Source: Sciurus carolinensis (lineage: Eukaryota; Chordata; Mammalia; Rodentia; Sciuridae). From it: 64,000 nucleotides of DNA. Position 1 is the stretch's first letter; each line of letters starts with the position of its first letter. Below, in pieces: positions 1 through 10,795 of the stretch. The stretch is from the NCBI RefSeq assembly GCF_902686445.1, contig NC_062220.1, positions 94,116,143-94,180,142 on the forward strand. The letters run 5' to 3'. Below the pieces are notes generated by a model, which ran no database searches, had not been told where the DNA came from, and saw nothing but the letters and a program-made list of their open reading frames with translations. Position numbers and translations under genes: made by a program.

Positions 1-1370
1 TATTCAAAAGAGGAGATAGTGAGAGACTTGGGACCAACTCAAAGCCACCGGGTGAGTCTCTCCCGTTGGGGAGGCGTCCCAGATGGGGCGGTAGCCCCAG
101 AACGCAGGGAATTTGTTAAGTGGAGTTGCTCGGCAAGACGCCCCTCCCCCCACTGAAGCGGTGAACATGGACAACTGGGATCATCGTAGAGGAGGCTGCT
201 CAGCACAGCGCTTGGACTGGGAGCAACCACTGGGGCTCCGGGCAGCTGCCTGAGGAGGAGCTGCATGGTGAGATGTTTAGACTCAGAGTAACCGCTTCTG
301 AACACTGGGGGGTTGCCCGGAGGAAGAGGAGAAGCGCGGTGGGTCGCTTGGTCTAGGAGTGACTGCATCAGAGCCACAGGCAGTTGCCAGAGGAGGAGGC
401 GAGTGGTGAGTTGACTGCACTCAAAGCAACAGCTCCTGAACAACAGTGGCCTGCCTGGAGGAGGAGCGTGGTGGGTCATTTGGTCTCAGAGCCACCGCCC
501 CTGAACACCCGGGGGGGCTACCCCGAGGAGGAGGAGGAGGAACAGGGCGGGTCACTTGAACTTGGACTGACTGCCTAGGGCTACGGGCGGTTGGCAGGAG
601 AAGGAGACGCGAAGTGAATTGCTTGGGCTCCTAGTGACTGCGTCGGAAACCAGGCGGCTGTCCGGAGGAGGTGGTGTGTGGCGGGTCTCTGGGTATCGGA
701 GCTATTGTACAGGGCTCCAGGTGGCGGCTCGGAGGAGGGGCCGCATAGCCAGGTGATTAGGTGCAGAGTAGGGTACCAGGAGCTAGGTGGCTTCTTGCTG
801 GAAGAGCCGCACAAAGACACGCCTAGGGGCGAAGCGAAGTTTCCAGAACTGCGGGCAGATTATCTGGGAGAGGCAGCCTAAGGAGACTCGCCTGCGGAGG
901 GTGAGGCTCCCAGGCCCAGGAGGTAGGTCCGGGCCCCTGGGAACGTTGCAGAGGAAGACAGCCCAGCCCAGGCAGTAGTTGTAGATTGAGGGGAACCTCT
1001 AGGAGGGGAACTGACCAGCGAGACGTTCCCACCGAGAGAGTCTTCCCTACCAGGAGAGGTTTTCCCACAGGGACGGTTAAACCAGAGACACAGGCACAAA
1101 TAGGCCTTGCCTCAGCCCGCAGCCTAGTTCCCCGTTGGATGACCATTGGTCAACAAGTGGAGACACCTCTGCCCACTATCAGGGAATATACGCCACCTGA
1201 GGGTCACCACCCTAGAAAGGCAGCTTCTTCGTGGAGCTCCGCATTATCAACTTCCTCCAAGACTTCAGGCTACTGAAGGATAAGAGGGGATATACTAGCA
1301 ATCTTCAGGGACATTATAAGTCGATAGAGGAAATCTGCAATATCTTAATGACCCACTGATTCCTGAAAAA
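1..1370 (+). promoter_or_regulatory. L1 5' UTR / internal promoter with degenerate repeats
   Basis: This GC- and CpG-rich block precedes L1 ORF1 and has no convincing long reading frame. From about 190 to 770 a loose motif recurs about every 65-80 bp. It consists of a 'ggtc(a/g)cttgg' box, a 'gactgc' box, a 'gctcc/ctacgggcggctg' box and a 'gaggaggag' box. Such monomer-like 5' UTR repeats carry the internal promoter in some rodent L1 families. Promoter function here is inferred from position. Small open frames in both strands of this block are composition artefacts. Confidence 0.7.
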
Positions 1371-1371
1371 T

Positions 1372-2417
1372 ATGAGAAAACAAGGGAAGAAAATGCCCCA
1401 AACAAATGTAGATGTTACATCAATAGAATCCAACGACAGCATGGCAGAAGAAATGACAGAAAGGGAGTTCAGAATGTACATAATTAAAATGATTAGGGAA
1501 GCAAACGATGAGATGAAAGAGCAAATGCAGGCATTGAATGATGAGATGAAAGAGCAAATGCAGGCATTGAATGATAGCACCAATCGACAGTTAACAGAGC
1601 AAATTCAGGAAGCAAAAGATCATTTCAATAAAGAGTTAGAGATATTGAAAAAAACCAAACAGAAATCCTCGAAATGAAGAAAACAATAAACCAAATTAAG
1701 AACTCCACAGAAAGCATAACCAATAGGATAGAACACCTGGAAGACAGAACTTCAGATATTGAACACAAAATATTTAACCTCGAAAACAAAGTTGAACAAA
1801 CAGAGAAGATGGTAAGAAATCATGAACAGAATATGCAAGAACTATGGGATATCATGAAAAGGCCAAATCTGAGAATTATTGGGATTGAGGAAGGCTTAGA
1901 GAAACAAACCAAAGGAATGAACAATCTATTCAATGAAATAATATCAGAAAATTTCCCAAATCTGAAGAATGAAATGGAAAATCAAGTTCAAGAGGCTTAT
2001 AGGACTCCAAATACACAAAATTACAACAGACCCACACCAAGGCACATTATAATGAAAATACCTAACATACAAAATAAAGAGAGAATTTTAAAGGCTGTGA
2101 GAGAAAAGAACCAAATTACATTCAGGGGGAAACCAATACGGATATCAGCAGATTTTTCAATCCAGACCCTAAAAGCTAGAAGGGCCTGGAACAACATTTT
2201 TCAAGCTCTGAAAGAAAATGGATGCCAACCAAGAATCTTATACCCAGCAAAGCTTACCTTCAAACTTGACGATGAAATAAAATCTTTCCATGATAAACAA
2301 AAGCTAAAAGAATTTACAAAAAGAAAGCCAGCATTACAGAACATTCTCGGCAAAATATTTCATGAGGAAGAAATAAAAAAAAAAGAAGCAAATCAGCAAA
2401 GGGAGGAATTATCCTAA
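1372..2417 (+). pseudogene. L1 ORF1 (RNA-binding chaperone), frameshifted
   Basis: ORF1p is the trimeric nucleic-acid chaperone that coats L1 RNA in cytoplasmic particles. The N-terminal part (1372-1677) reads in one frame and the remainder (from 1674, ending at the stop at 2417) in another. The break is at the A-run near 1648-1654, where restoring one A would join the frames. Residues encoded by about 1440-1830 are rich in E, K, Q and N with heptad-like spacing, consistent with the coiled coil. The RRM-like core follows (NLRIIGIEEG near 1864), then the C-terminal domain with the conserved RILYPAKLTFK-type stretch (near 2230-2265). A 33-bp unit is repeated twice at 1507-1572, adding 11 residues to the coiled coil. 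Length and domain order match L1 ORF1p. Confidence 0.92.
1507..1572 (+). repeat. 33-bp tandem duplication in L1 ORF1
   Basis: Two identical 33-bp units (1507-1539 and 1540-1572) encode DEMKEQMQALN twice. The duplication stays in frame and adds eleven residues to the ORF1p coiled coil. Confidence 0.95.
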
Positions 2418-2488
2418 AGGAACTGTCAAATAAAGGAGGAACCAAGATGTGTCAAAAAATAAATAAATAAATAAATAAAATTTTAAAT

Positions 2489-5400
2489 ATGAACCAAATG
2501 ACCGGGAATACAAATCATATCTCAATAATAACCCTGAATGTTAATGGCCTGAATTCATCAATCAAAAGACGTAGACTGGCAGATTGGATTAAAAAGAAAA
2601 ATCCAACAATATGTTGCCTGCAAGAGACTCACCCATAGAAAGAGATACCCATAGACTAAAGGTGAAAGGATGGGGAAAAACATACCATGCACATGGACTC
2701 AGCAAAAAAGCTGGAGTATCCATCCTCATTTCAGATAATGTGGACTTCAAGCCAAAGTTAGTCAGAAGGGATAAAGAAGGACATTTCATACTGCTTAAGG
2801 GAAGCATAAATCAGCAAGATATAACAATCATAAACATCTATGCCCCAAACAGTGGCTCATCCATGTATGTCAAACAAATCCTTCTCAATTTTAGAAACCA
2901 AATAGACCATAACACAATAACACTAGGTGATTTTAACACGCCTCTCTCACAACTGGACAGATCTTCCAAACAAAAATTGAACAAAGAAACCATACAGCTC
3001 AATAACACAATCAATAATTTAGACTTAACAGACATTTATATAATATACCATCCAACCAAGAGCGAATACACTTTCTTCTCAGCAGCACATGGATCCTTCT
3101 CTAAAATAGACCATATATTATGCCACAAAGCTAATGTCAGCAAATACAAGAAGATAGAGACACTACCTTATATTCTATCAGATCATAATGGATTGAAGTT
3201 AGAAATAAATGAAAGAGTAAAAAACAGAAACTACTCCAACACCTGGAGATTAAACAATATGCTATTATATGATGAATGAATAACAAAAGATATTAGGAAG
3301 GAAATTAAAAAATTCTTAGAGGTAAACGAGAACAAAGAAACATCATATCAAAATTTCTGGGACACTATGAAAGCAGTACTTAGAGGAAGATTTATTTCAT
3401 GGAGCACATTCAATAAAACAAGTAAAACTCAAAAAATAAACAACCTAACACTACAGCTCAAAGCCCTAGAAAAAGAACAGACCAATACCAAAAGTAGTAG
3501 AAGACAGGAAATAGTTAAACTCAGAGCTGAAATCAACGAAATTGAAACAAAAGAAACAATACAAAAAATTGACAAAATAAATAGTTGGTTCTTTGAAAAA
3601 ATAAACAAAATTGATAAACCTTTAGCCACACTAACAAAGAGAAGACGAGAGAAAACCTAAATCACTAAAATTCGGAATGAACAAGGAAACATTACAACAG
3701 ACACGACTGAAATACAAAACATAATTAGAAGCTATTTTGAAAATCTATACTCCAACAAAATAGAAAATTTCGAAGACATCAACAGGTTTCTAGAGACATA
3801 TGAATTGCCTAAACTCAACGAGGAGGACATACACAATTTAAATAGACCAATTTCAAGTAATGAAATAGATGAAGTCATCAAAAGCCTACCAACAAAGAAA
3901 AGTCCAGGACCAGATGGGTTCTTAGCCGAGTTCTACAAAACCTTTAAAGAAGAGCTCATTCCAATACTTCTCAAAGTATTCCATAAAATAGAAGAGGAGG
4001 GAACCCTCCCAAACTCATTCTGTGAAGCCAATATCACCCTGATACCTAAACCAGACAGAGACACATCGAGGAAAGAAAATTTCAGACCAATATCCTTAAT
4101 GAACATCGACGCAAAAATTCTCAACAAAATTTTAGCAAATCACATACAAAAACATATTAAAAAGATAGTGCACCATGATCAAGTGGGTTTCATCCCAGGG
4201 ATGCAAGGTTGGTTCAACATTCGGAAATCAATAAATGTAATTCACCATATCGATAGACTTAAAGTCAAGAATCACATGATTATTTCAATAGATGCAGAAA
4301 AAGCATTTGATAAAATACAGCATCCCTTCATGCTCAAAACACTAGAAAAAATAGGGATAGTGGGAACATTCCTTAACATTGTAAAGGCCATCTACGCTAA
4401 GCCTATGGCTAATATTATTCTAAATGGTAAAAAACTGAAAGCATTCCCTCTAAAAACTGGAACAAGGCAGGGATGCCCTCTTTCACCACTTCTATTCAAT
4501 ATCGTCCTTGAAACTCTAGCCAGAGCAATTAGACAGTCCAAAGAAATTAAAGGGATACGAATAGGAAAAGAAGAACTCAAACTATCCCAATTGGCTGATG
4601 ATATGATTGTATACTTAGAGGAACCAGGAAATTCCACCAGAAAACTGTTAGATCTCATAAGTGAATTCAGTAAAGTAGCAGGATATAAGATCAATGCACA
4701 TAAATCTAAAGCATTTCTATACATAAGCGATGAATCTTCAGAAAGAGAAATTAGGAAAACTACCCCATTCACAATAGCTTTGAAAAAAATAAAATACTTG
4801 GGAATCAATCTCACAAAAGAGGTGAAAGACCTCTACAATGAGAACTACAGAACACTAAAGAAAGAAATTAAAGAAAACCTTAGAAGATGGAAAGACCTCC
4901 CATGTTCTTGGATAGGAAGAATTAATATTGTCAAAATGGCCATACTACTAAAAGTGCTATACAGATTCAATGCAATTCCAATTAAAATCCCAATGATGTA
5001 CCTTACAGAAATAGAGCAAGAAATTATGAAATTCATCTGGAAGAATAAAAAACCTAGAATAGCTAAAGCAATCCTAAGTAGCAAGAACGAAGCAGGGGGT
5101 ATTGCAATACCAGATCTTCAACTCTACTACAAAGCAATAGTAACAAAAACCGCATAGTATTGGTACCAAAATAGACAGGTAGATCAATGGTAAAGAATAG
5201 AGGACATGGACACAAACAAACCCAAATAAATACAATTTTCTTATACTAGACAAAGGGTCCAAAAATATGCAACGGAGAAAAGATAGCCTCTTCAACAAAT
5301 GGTGCTGGGAAAACTGGAAAACCATATGCAACAGAATGAAATTAAACCCCTGTCTCTCACCCTACACAAAACTCAACTCAAAATGGATCAAGGACCTCGG

Positions 5401-6206
5401 AATCAGACCAGAGACCCTGCATCTTATAGAAGAAAAAGTAGGTCCAAATCTTCAACTTGTTGGCTTAGGATCAGACTTCCTTATCAGGACTCCCATAGCA
5501 CAAGAAATAAAAGCAAGAATCAACAACTGGGATAGATTCAAACTAAAAAGCTTTCTCTCAGCGAAGCAAACTATCAGCAATATGAAGAGAGAGCCTACAG
5601 AGTGGGAGAATATCTTTGCCACTCATACTTCAGATAGAGCGCTAATTTCCACAATCTATAAAGAACTCAAAAAATTCTACACGAAGAATACAAATAATCC
5701 AATCAACAAATGGGCTAAGGAAATGAACAGACACTTCACAGAAGAAGATGTACAGCAATCAACAGATATATGAAAAAATGTTCAACATCCTAGTAATAAG
5801 GGAAATGCAAATCAAAACTACCCTAAGATTTCATCTCACCCCAATTAGAATGGCGATTATCAAGAACACAAGCAACAATAGGTGTTGGCAAGGATGTGGT
5901 GAAAAAGGAACACTCATACATTGCTGGTGGGGCTGCAAATTAGTGCAGCCACTCTGGAAAGCAGTGTGGAGACTCCTCAGAAAGCTCGGAATGGAACCAC
6001 CATCTGACCCAGCTATCCCACTCCTTGGCCTATACCCAAAGGACTTAAAATCAGCATACTACAGAGATACAGCCACATCAATGTTCATTGCTGCTCAATT
6101 CACCATAGCCAGATTGTGGAACCAACCTAGATGCCCATCAGTTGATGAATGGATAAAGAAACTGTGGCATATATATACAATGGAATTACTCCGCAATGAA
6201 GAATGA
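2489..6206 (+). pseudogene. L1 ORF2 (endonuclease / reverse transcriptase), copy 1, broken
   Basis: ORF2p nicks target DNA and reverse-transcribes L1 RNA at the nick. The frame opens at ATG 2489 with the APE-type endonuclease start (TLNVNGLN, then CLQETH), hits a frameshift and stop near 2637, and resumes in another frame. Endonuclease motifs are otherwise present: NIYAPN, GDFN, SKIDHIL and LSDHNG. Further stops occur at 3277-3279 and 3658-3660, where copy 2 has sense codons, and at 5155-5157, where copy 2 has TGG. The RT core (about 3805-5157) has the [12 protein letters not shown] block, but the catalytic box reads LADD (4591-4602) in place of FADD. The C-terminal zinc-knuckle-like CX3CX7HX4C (about 5884-5938) is intact. 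The product would be inactive. Confidence 0.95.
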
Positions 6207-6341
6207 TAAAATTATGGCATTTGCAGGCAAACGGATGAAATTGGAGAATATCATGCTAAGTGAGATAAGCCAATCTCAAAAAACTAAAGGACGAATGATC
6301 TCGCTGATAAGCGGATGAGGACATATATTGGGGGGTGGGAA

Positions 6342-6380
6342 GGGTTAGCATTAGGTTTAGGGTTAGGTTTAGGGTTAGGG
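6342..6380 (+). repeat. Telomere-like G-rich tract in L1 3' UTR (unit 1)
   Basis: This is a run of TTAGGG and TTTAGGG variants with four GGG runs separated by short loops, so it could fold as a G-quadruplex in DNA or L1 RNA. The position matches the G-rich polypurine tract common in mammalian L1 3' UTRs. Confidence 0.85.
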
Positions 6381-6669
6381 ATAAGGAGTGTGGTAAGAAT
6401 GAAGGAAAGAAGGACTGTATAGAGGGAAAAGAGGGGTGGCAGGGGTGGGGGGAAGGGAAAAAAAATAATGAATCAAACATCATTGCCCTATGTAAACGTA
6501 TGATTACACAAATGGTATGCCTTGACTCCATGTACAAATAGAGAAACAACATGTATCCCATGGACGAAATTGGAGAATATCATGCTAAGTGAGATAAGCC
6601 AATCTCAAAAAACCAAAGGAAGAATGATCTCGCTGATAAGTGGATGATGATACATAATGGGGTGTGGGA

Positions 6670-6710
6670 GGGGTTAGTTTTAGGGTTAGAGTGAGGGTTA
6701 GGGAGGGGGG
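6670..6710 (+). repeat. Telomere-like G-rich tract in L1 3' UTR (unit 2)
   Basis: The second 3' UTR unit has the equivalent tract, with 'gggttag', 'tagggttag' and 'gagggttaggg' followed by a six-G run. It is more interrupted than unit 1. Confidence 0.85.
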
Positions 6711-6889
6711 CAAGAATGGGGGAAGGAAGGACTGTATAGAGGGAAAAGAGGGATGGGAGGGGTGGGGGGAAGGGGAAAAAAAATAACAGAATGAATCAAC
6801 CAACATCACCCTATGTAAACGTATGATTACACAAATGGTATGCCTTTACTCTATGTACAAACAGTGAAAGAACATGTATCCCATTTGTT

Positions 6890-6950
6890 CACAATAAAAA
6901 ATAAAAAAAAAAAAAAATAATAATAATAAAAAAATAATAATAATAAAAAA
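6890..6950 (+). repeat. A-rich / (AAT)n tail of L1 copy 1
   Basis: An AATAAA-containing end is followed by an A-run that has turned into an AAT/AATA simple repeat. The second L1 begins directly at its right edge. Confidence 0.9.
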
Positions 6951-6984
6951 AATCATATCTCAATAATAACCCTGAATGTTAATG

Positions 6985-9900
6985 GCCTGAATTCATCAAT
7001 CAAAAGACGCAGACTGGCAGATTGGATTAAAAAGAAAGATCCAACAATATGTTGCCTGCAAGAGACTCATCCATAGAAAGAGATACCCATAGACTAAAGG
7101 TGAAAGGATGGGGAAAAACATACCATGCACATGGACTCAGCAAAAAAGCTGGAGTATCCATCCTCATTTCAGATAATGTGGACTTCAAGCCAAAGTTAGT
7201 CAGAAGGGATAAAGAAGGACATTTCATACTGCTTAAGGGAAGCATAAATCAGCAAGATATAACAATCATAAACATCTATGCCCCAAACAGTGGCTCATCC
7301 ATGTATGTCAAACAAATCCTTCTCAATTTAAGAAACCAAATAGACCGTAACACAATAATACTAGGTGATTTTAACACGCCTCTCTCACCACTGGACAGAT
7401 CTTCCAAACAAAAATTGAACAAAGAAACCATACAGTCCAACACCTGGAGATTAAACAATATGCTATTATATGATGAATGGATAACAGAAGATATTAGGAA
7501 GGAAATTAAAAAATTCTTAGAGGTAAATGAGAACAAAGAAACATATCAAAATCTGTGGGACACTATGAAAGCAGTACTTAGAGGAAAATTTATTTCATGG
7601 AGCGCATTTAATAAAAGAGGTAAAACTCAACAAATAAGCAACCTAACACTACAGCTCCTAGCCCTAGAAAAAGAAGAACAAACCAAGACCAAAAGTAGTA
7701 GAAGACAGGAAATAGTTAAACTCAGAGCTGAAATCAACGAAATTGAAACAAAAGAAACAATACAAAAAATTGACAAAATAAATAGTTGGTTCTTTGAAAA
7801 AATAAACAAAATTGATAAACCCTTAGCGACACTAACAAAGAGAAAGAGGGAGAAAACTCAAATTACTAAAATTCGGAATGAACAAGGAAACATTACAACA
7901 CACACGACTGAAATACAAAATATAATTACAAGCTATTTTGAAAATCTATACTCCAACAAAATAGAAAATTTCGAAGACATCAACAGGTTTCTAGAGACAT
8001 ATGAATTGCCTAAACTGAATGAGGAAGACATACACAATTTAAATAGACCAATTTCAAGTAATGAAATAGATAAAGTCATCAAAAGCCTACCAACAAAGAA
8101 AAGTCCGGGACCAGATGGGTTTTCAGCCGAGTTCTACAAAACCTTTAAAGAAGAGCTCATTCCAATACTTCTCAAAGTATTCCATAAAATAGAAGAGGAG
8201 GGAACCCTCCCAAACTCGTTTTATGAAGCCAATATCACCCTGATACCTAAACCAGACAGAGACACATCGAGGAAAGAAAATTTCAGACCAATATCCTTAA
8301 TGAACATCGACGCAAAAATTCTCAACAAAATTTTAGCAAATCACATACAAAAACATATTAAAAAGATAGTGCACCATGATCAAGTGGGTTTCATCCCAGG
8401 GATGCAAGGTTGGTTCAATATCAGGAAATCAATAAATGTAATTCACCATATCAACAGACTTAAAGTCAAGAATCACATGATTATTTCAATAGATGCAGAA
8501 AAAGCATTTGATAAAATACAGCACCCCTTTATGCTCAAAACACTAGAAAAAATAGGGAGAGTGGGAACATTCCTTAACATTGTAAAGGCCATCTATGCTA
8601 AGCCCATGGCCAATATCATTCTAAATGGTGAAAAACTGAAAGCATTCCCCCTAAAAACTGGAACAAGGCAGGGATGCCCTCTTTCACCACTTCTATTCAA
8701 CATCGTCCTTGAAACTCTAGCCAGAGCAATTAGACAAACCAAAGAAATTAAAGGGATACGAATAGGAAAAGAAGAACTCAAACTATCCCTGTTCGCTGAC
8801 GACATGATTATATATTTAGAGGAACCTGGAAATTCCACCAGAAAACTTTTAGATCTCATAAGTGAATGCAGTAAAGTAGCAGGATATAAGATCAATGCAC
8901 ATAAATCTAAGGCATTTTTATACATAAGTGATGAATCTTCAGAAAGAGAAATTAGGAAAACTACCCCATTCACAATAGCATCGAAAAAAATAAAATACTT
9001 GAGAATCAATCTCACAAAAGAGGTGAAAGACCTCTACAATGAGAACTACAGAACACTGAAGAAAGAAATTAAAGAAAACCTCAGAAGATGGAAAGATCTC
9101 CCATGTTCTTGGATAGGAAGAATTAATATTGTCAAAATGGCCATACTACCAAAAGTGCTATACAGATTCAATGCAATTCCAATTAAAATCCCAATGATGT
9201 ACCTTACAGAAATAGAGCAAGAAATTATGAAATTCATCTGGAAGAATAAAAAACCCAGAATATCTAAAGCAATCCTCGGTAAAAGAGTGAAGCAGGGGGT
9301 ATCGCAATACCCGATCTTCAACTCTACTACAAAGCAATAGTAACAAAAACGGCATGGTATTGGTACCAAAATAGAAAGGTGGATCAATGGTACAGAATAG
9401 AGGACATGGACACAAACCCAAATAAATACAATTTTCTCATACTAGACAAAGGGGCCAAAAATATGCAATGGAGAAAAGATAGCCTCTTCAACAAATGGTG
9501 CTGAGAGAATTGGAAATCCATATGCAACAGAATGAAACTAAACCCATATCTCTCATAATGCATGAAACTAAACTCAAAATGGATAAAGGACCTCGGAATC
9601 AGACCAGAGACCTTGCATCTTATAGAAGAAAAAGTAGGTCCAGAGCTTCAACTTGTTGGCTTAGGATCAGACTTCCTCAACAGGACTCCCATAGCACAAG
9701 AAATAAAAGCAAGAATCAACAACTGGGATAGATTCAAACTAAAAAGCTTTCTCTTAGCAAAGGAAACTATCAGCAATGCAAAGAAAGAGCCTACAGAGTG
9801 GGAGAAAATCTTTGCCAATCATACTTCAGACAGAGCACTAATCTCCAGAATCTATAAAGAACTCAAAAAACTCTACACCAAGAATGCAATAATCCAATCG

Positions 9901-10396
9901 ACAAATGGGCTAAGGATATGAACAGACACTTCACAGAAGAAGACCTACAAACAATCAACAAACATATGGAAAAATGTTCAACATCTCTAGTAATAAGAGA
10001 AATGCAAATCAAAACCACCCTAAGATTCCATCTCACCCCAATTAGAATGGCGATTATCAAGAACACAAGCAACAACAGGTGTTGACGAGGATGTGGGGAG
10101 AAAGGTACACTCATACATTGCTGGTGGGGCTGCAAATTAGTGCAGCCACTCTGGAAAGCAGTGTGGAGACTCCTTAGAAAACTTGGAATGGAACCACCAT
10201 TTGACCCAGCTATCCCACTCCTTGGCCTATACCCAAAGGACTTAAAATCAGCATATTACAGAGATACAGCCACATCAATGTTCATAGCTGCTCAGTTCAC
10301 AATAGCCAGATTGTGGAACCAACCTAGATGTCCTTCAATTGATGAATGGATAAAGAAACTGTGGTATATATATACAATGGAATATTACTCAGCCAT
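6985..10396 (+). pseudogene. L1 ORF2, copy 2, long open frame but broken
   Basis: A 763-residue open frame (7049-9340) covers part of the endonuclease, the linker and the whole RT core. The RT active-site box FADD is intact (8792-8803), unlike copy 1. Defects: the same frameshift and stop as copy 1 near 7075, an in-frame loss of 79 codons at about 7438 removing the later endonuclease motifs (SKIDH, SDH), a frameshift near 9275-9290, and a TGA in place of TGG within the C-terminal Cys/His box near 10084. After 9340 the homologous sequence continues through the L1 C-terminal region. The start and end given are approximate limits of ORF2 homology. Confidence 0.93.
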
Positions 10397-10530
10397 AAAG
10401 AATGATAAAATTATGGCATTTGCAGGCAAATGGATGAAATTGGAAAATATCATGCTAAGTGAGATAAGCCAATCTCAAAAAACCAAAGGAAGAATGATAT
10501 CGCTAATAAGTGGATGATGACACATAATGG

Positions 10531-10580
10531 AGGGTGGGAGGGGTTAGTGTTAGGGTTAGAGTTAGGGTTAGGGAGGGGGG
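10531..10580 (+). repeat. Telomere-like G-rich tract in L1 copy 2 3' UTR
   Basis: This is the same position and pattern as in copy 1: 'gggttagtgttagggttagagttagggttaggg' style TTAGGG variants ending in a six-G run. Four or more GGG runs make it a G-quadruplex candidate. Confidence 0.85.
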
Positions 10581-10795
10581 CAAGAATGGAGGAAGGAAGG
10601 ACTGTATAGAGGGAAAAGAGGGGTGGGAGGGGTGGGCGGAAGGGAAAAAATAACTAAATGAATCAAACAGCATTACTCTATGTAAATTTATGATTACACA
10701 AATGGTATGCCTTTACGCCATGTACAAACAGAGAAACATGTATCCCATTTGTTTACAATAAAATAATAAAAAATAAATAAATTAAATAAATAAAT

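Larger units (their letters stand above)
6232..6889 (+). repeat. 329-bp tandem duplication of the L1 3' UTR
   Basis: The block 6232-6560 (end of ORF2 plus G-rich 3' UTR) is repeated at 6561-6889 with a few differences. The junction joins 'atgtatccca' of the first unit directly to 'tggacgaaattggag' of the second, with no A-tail between. Copy 2 has this block only once (about 10432-10760). A replication or recombination duplication fits better than a separate insertion. Confidence 0.88.
1..6950 (+). mobile_element. L1 LINE copy 1, near full length, inactive
   Basis: The parts occur in L1 order: a GC-rich 5' UTR (about 1-1370), ORF1 (1372-2417), a short A/T-rich spacer with an AATA run (about 2458-2485), ORF2 (2489-6206), a G-rich 3' UTR and an A-rich tail (about 6890-6950). 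It lies in a HERPUD2 intron, antisense to the gene. The 5' end may lie left of the window, so full length is not proven. ORF1 has a one-base frameshift and ORF2 has a frameshift plus several stop codons, so the copy cannot encode both proteins. Its 3' UTR is present twice in tandem without an intervening A-tail. The second L1 starts immediately after its tail. Confidence 0.95.
6951..10795 (+). mobile_element. L1 LINE copy 2, 5'-truncated, inactive
   Basis: This copy begins at the ORF2 sequence that matches copy 1 from about 2510 ('aatcatatctcaataataac') and runs through ORF2 and a single 3' UTR to an A/AATA-rich tail (about 10758-10795). ORF1 and the 5' UTR are absent. Side-by-side reading suggests a low-percent difference from copy 1, so both belong to the same recent family. 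It is head-to-tail with copy 1 and starts inside or just after its A-tail. It could be a new truncated insertion into that tail or a tandem duplication. Confidence 0.94.

Noticed and set aside
39..1276. Several 60-150 codon frames near the left edge
   Set aside because: They fall on both strands within the L1 5' UTR, overlap each other, and are explained by the GC-rich repeats there.
6342..6380. Interstitial telomere (chromosome fusion or repaired break)
   Set aside because: The TTAGGG run lies at the same place in three L1 3' UTR units, so it is part of the L1 and not a fusion scar.
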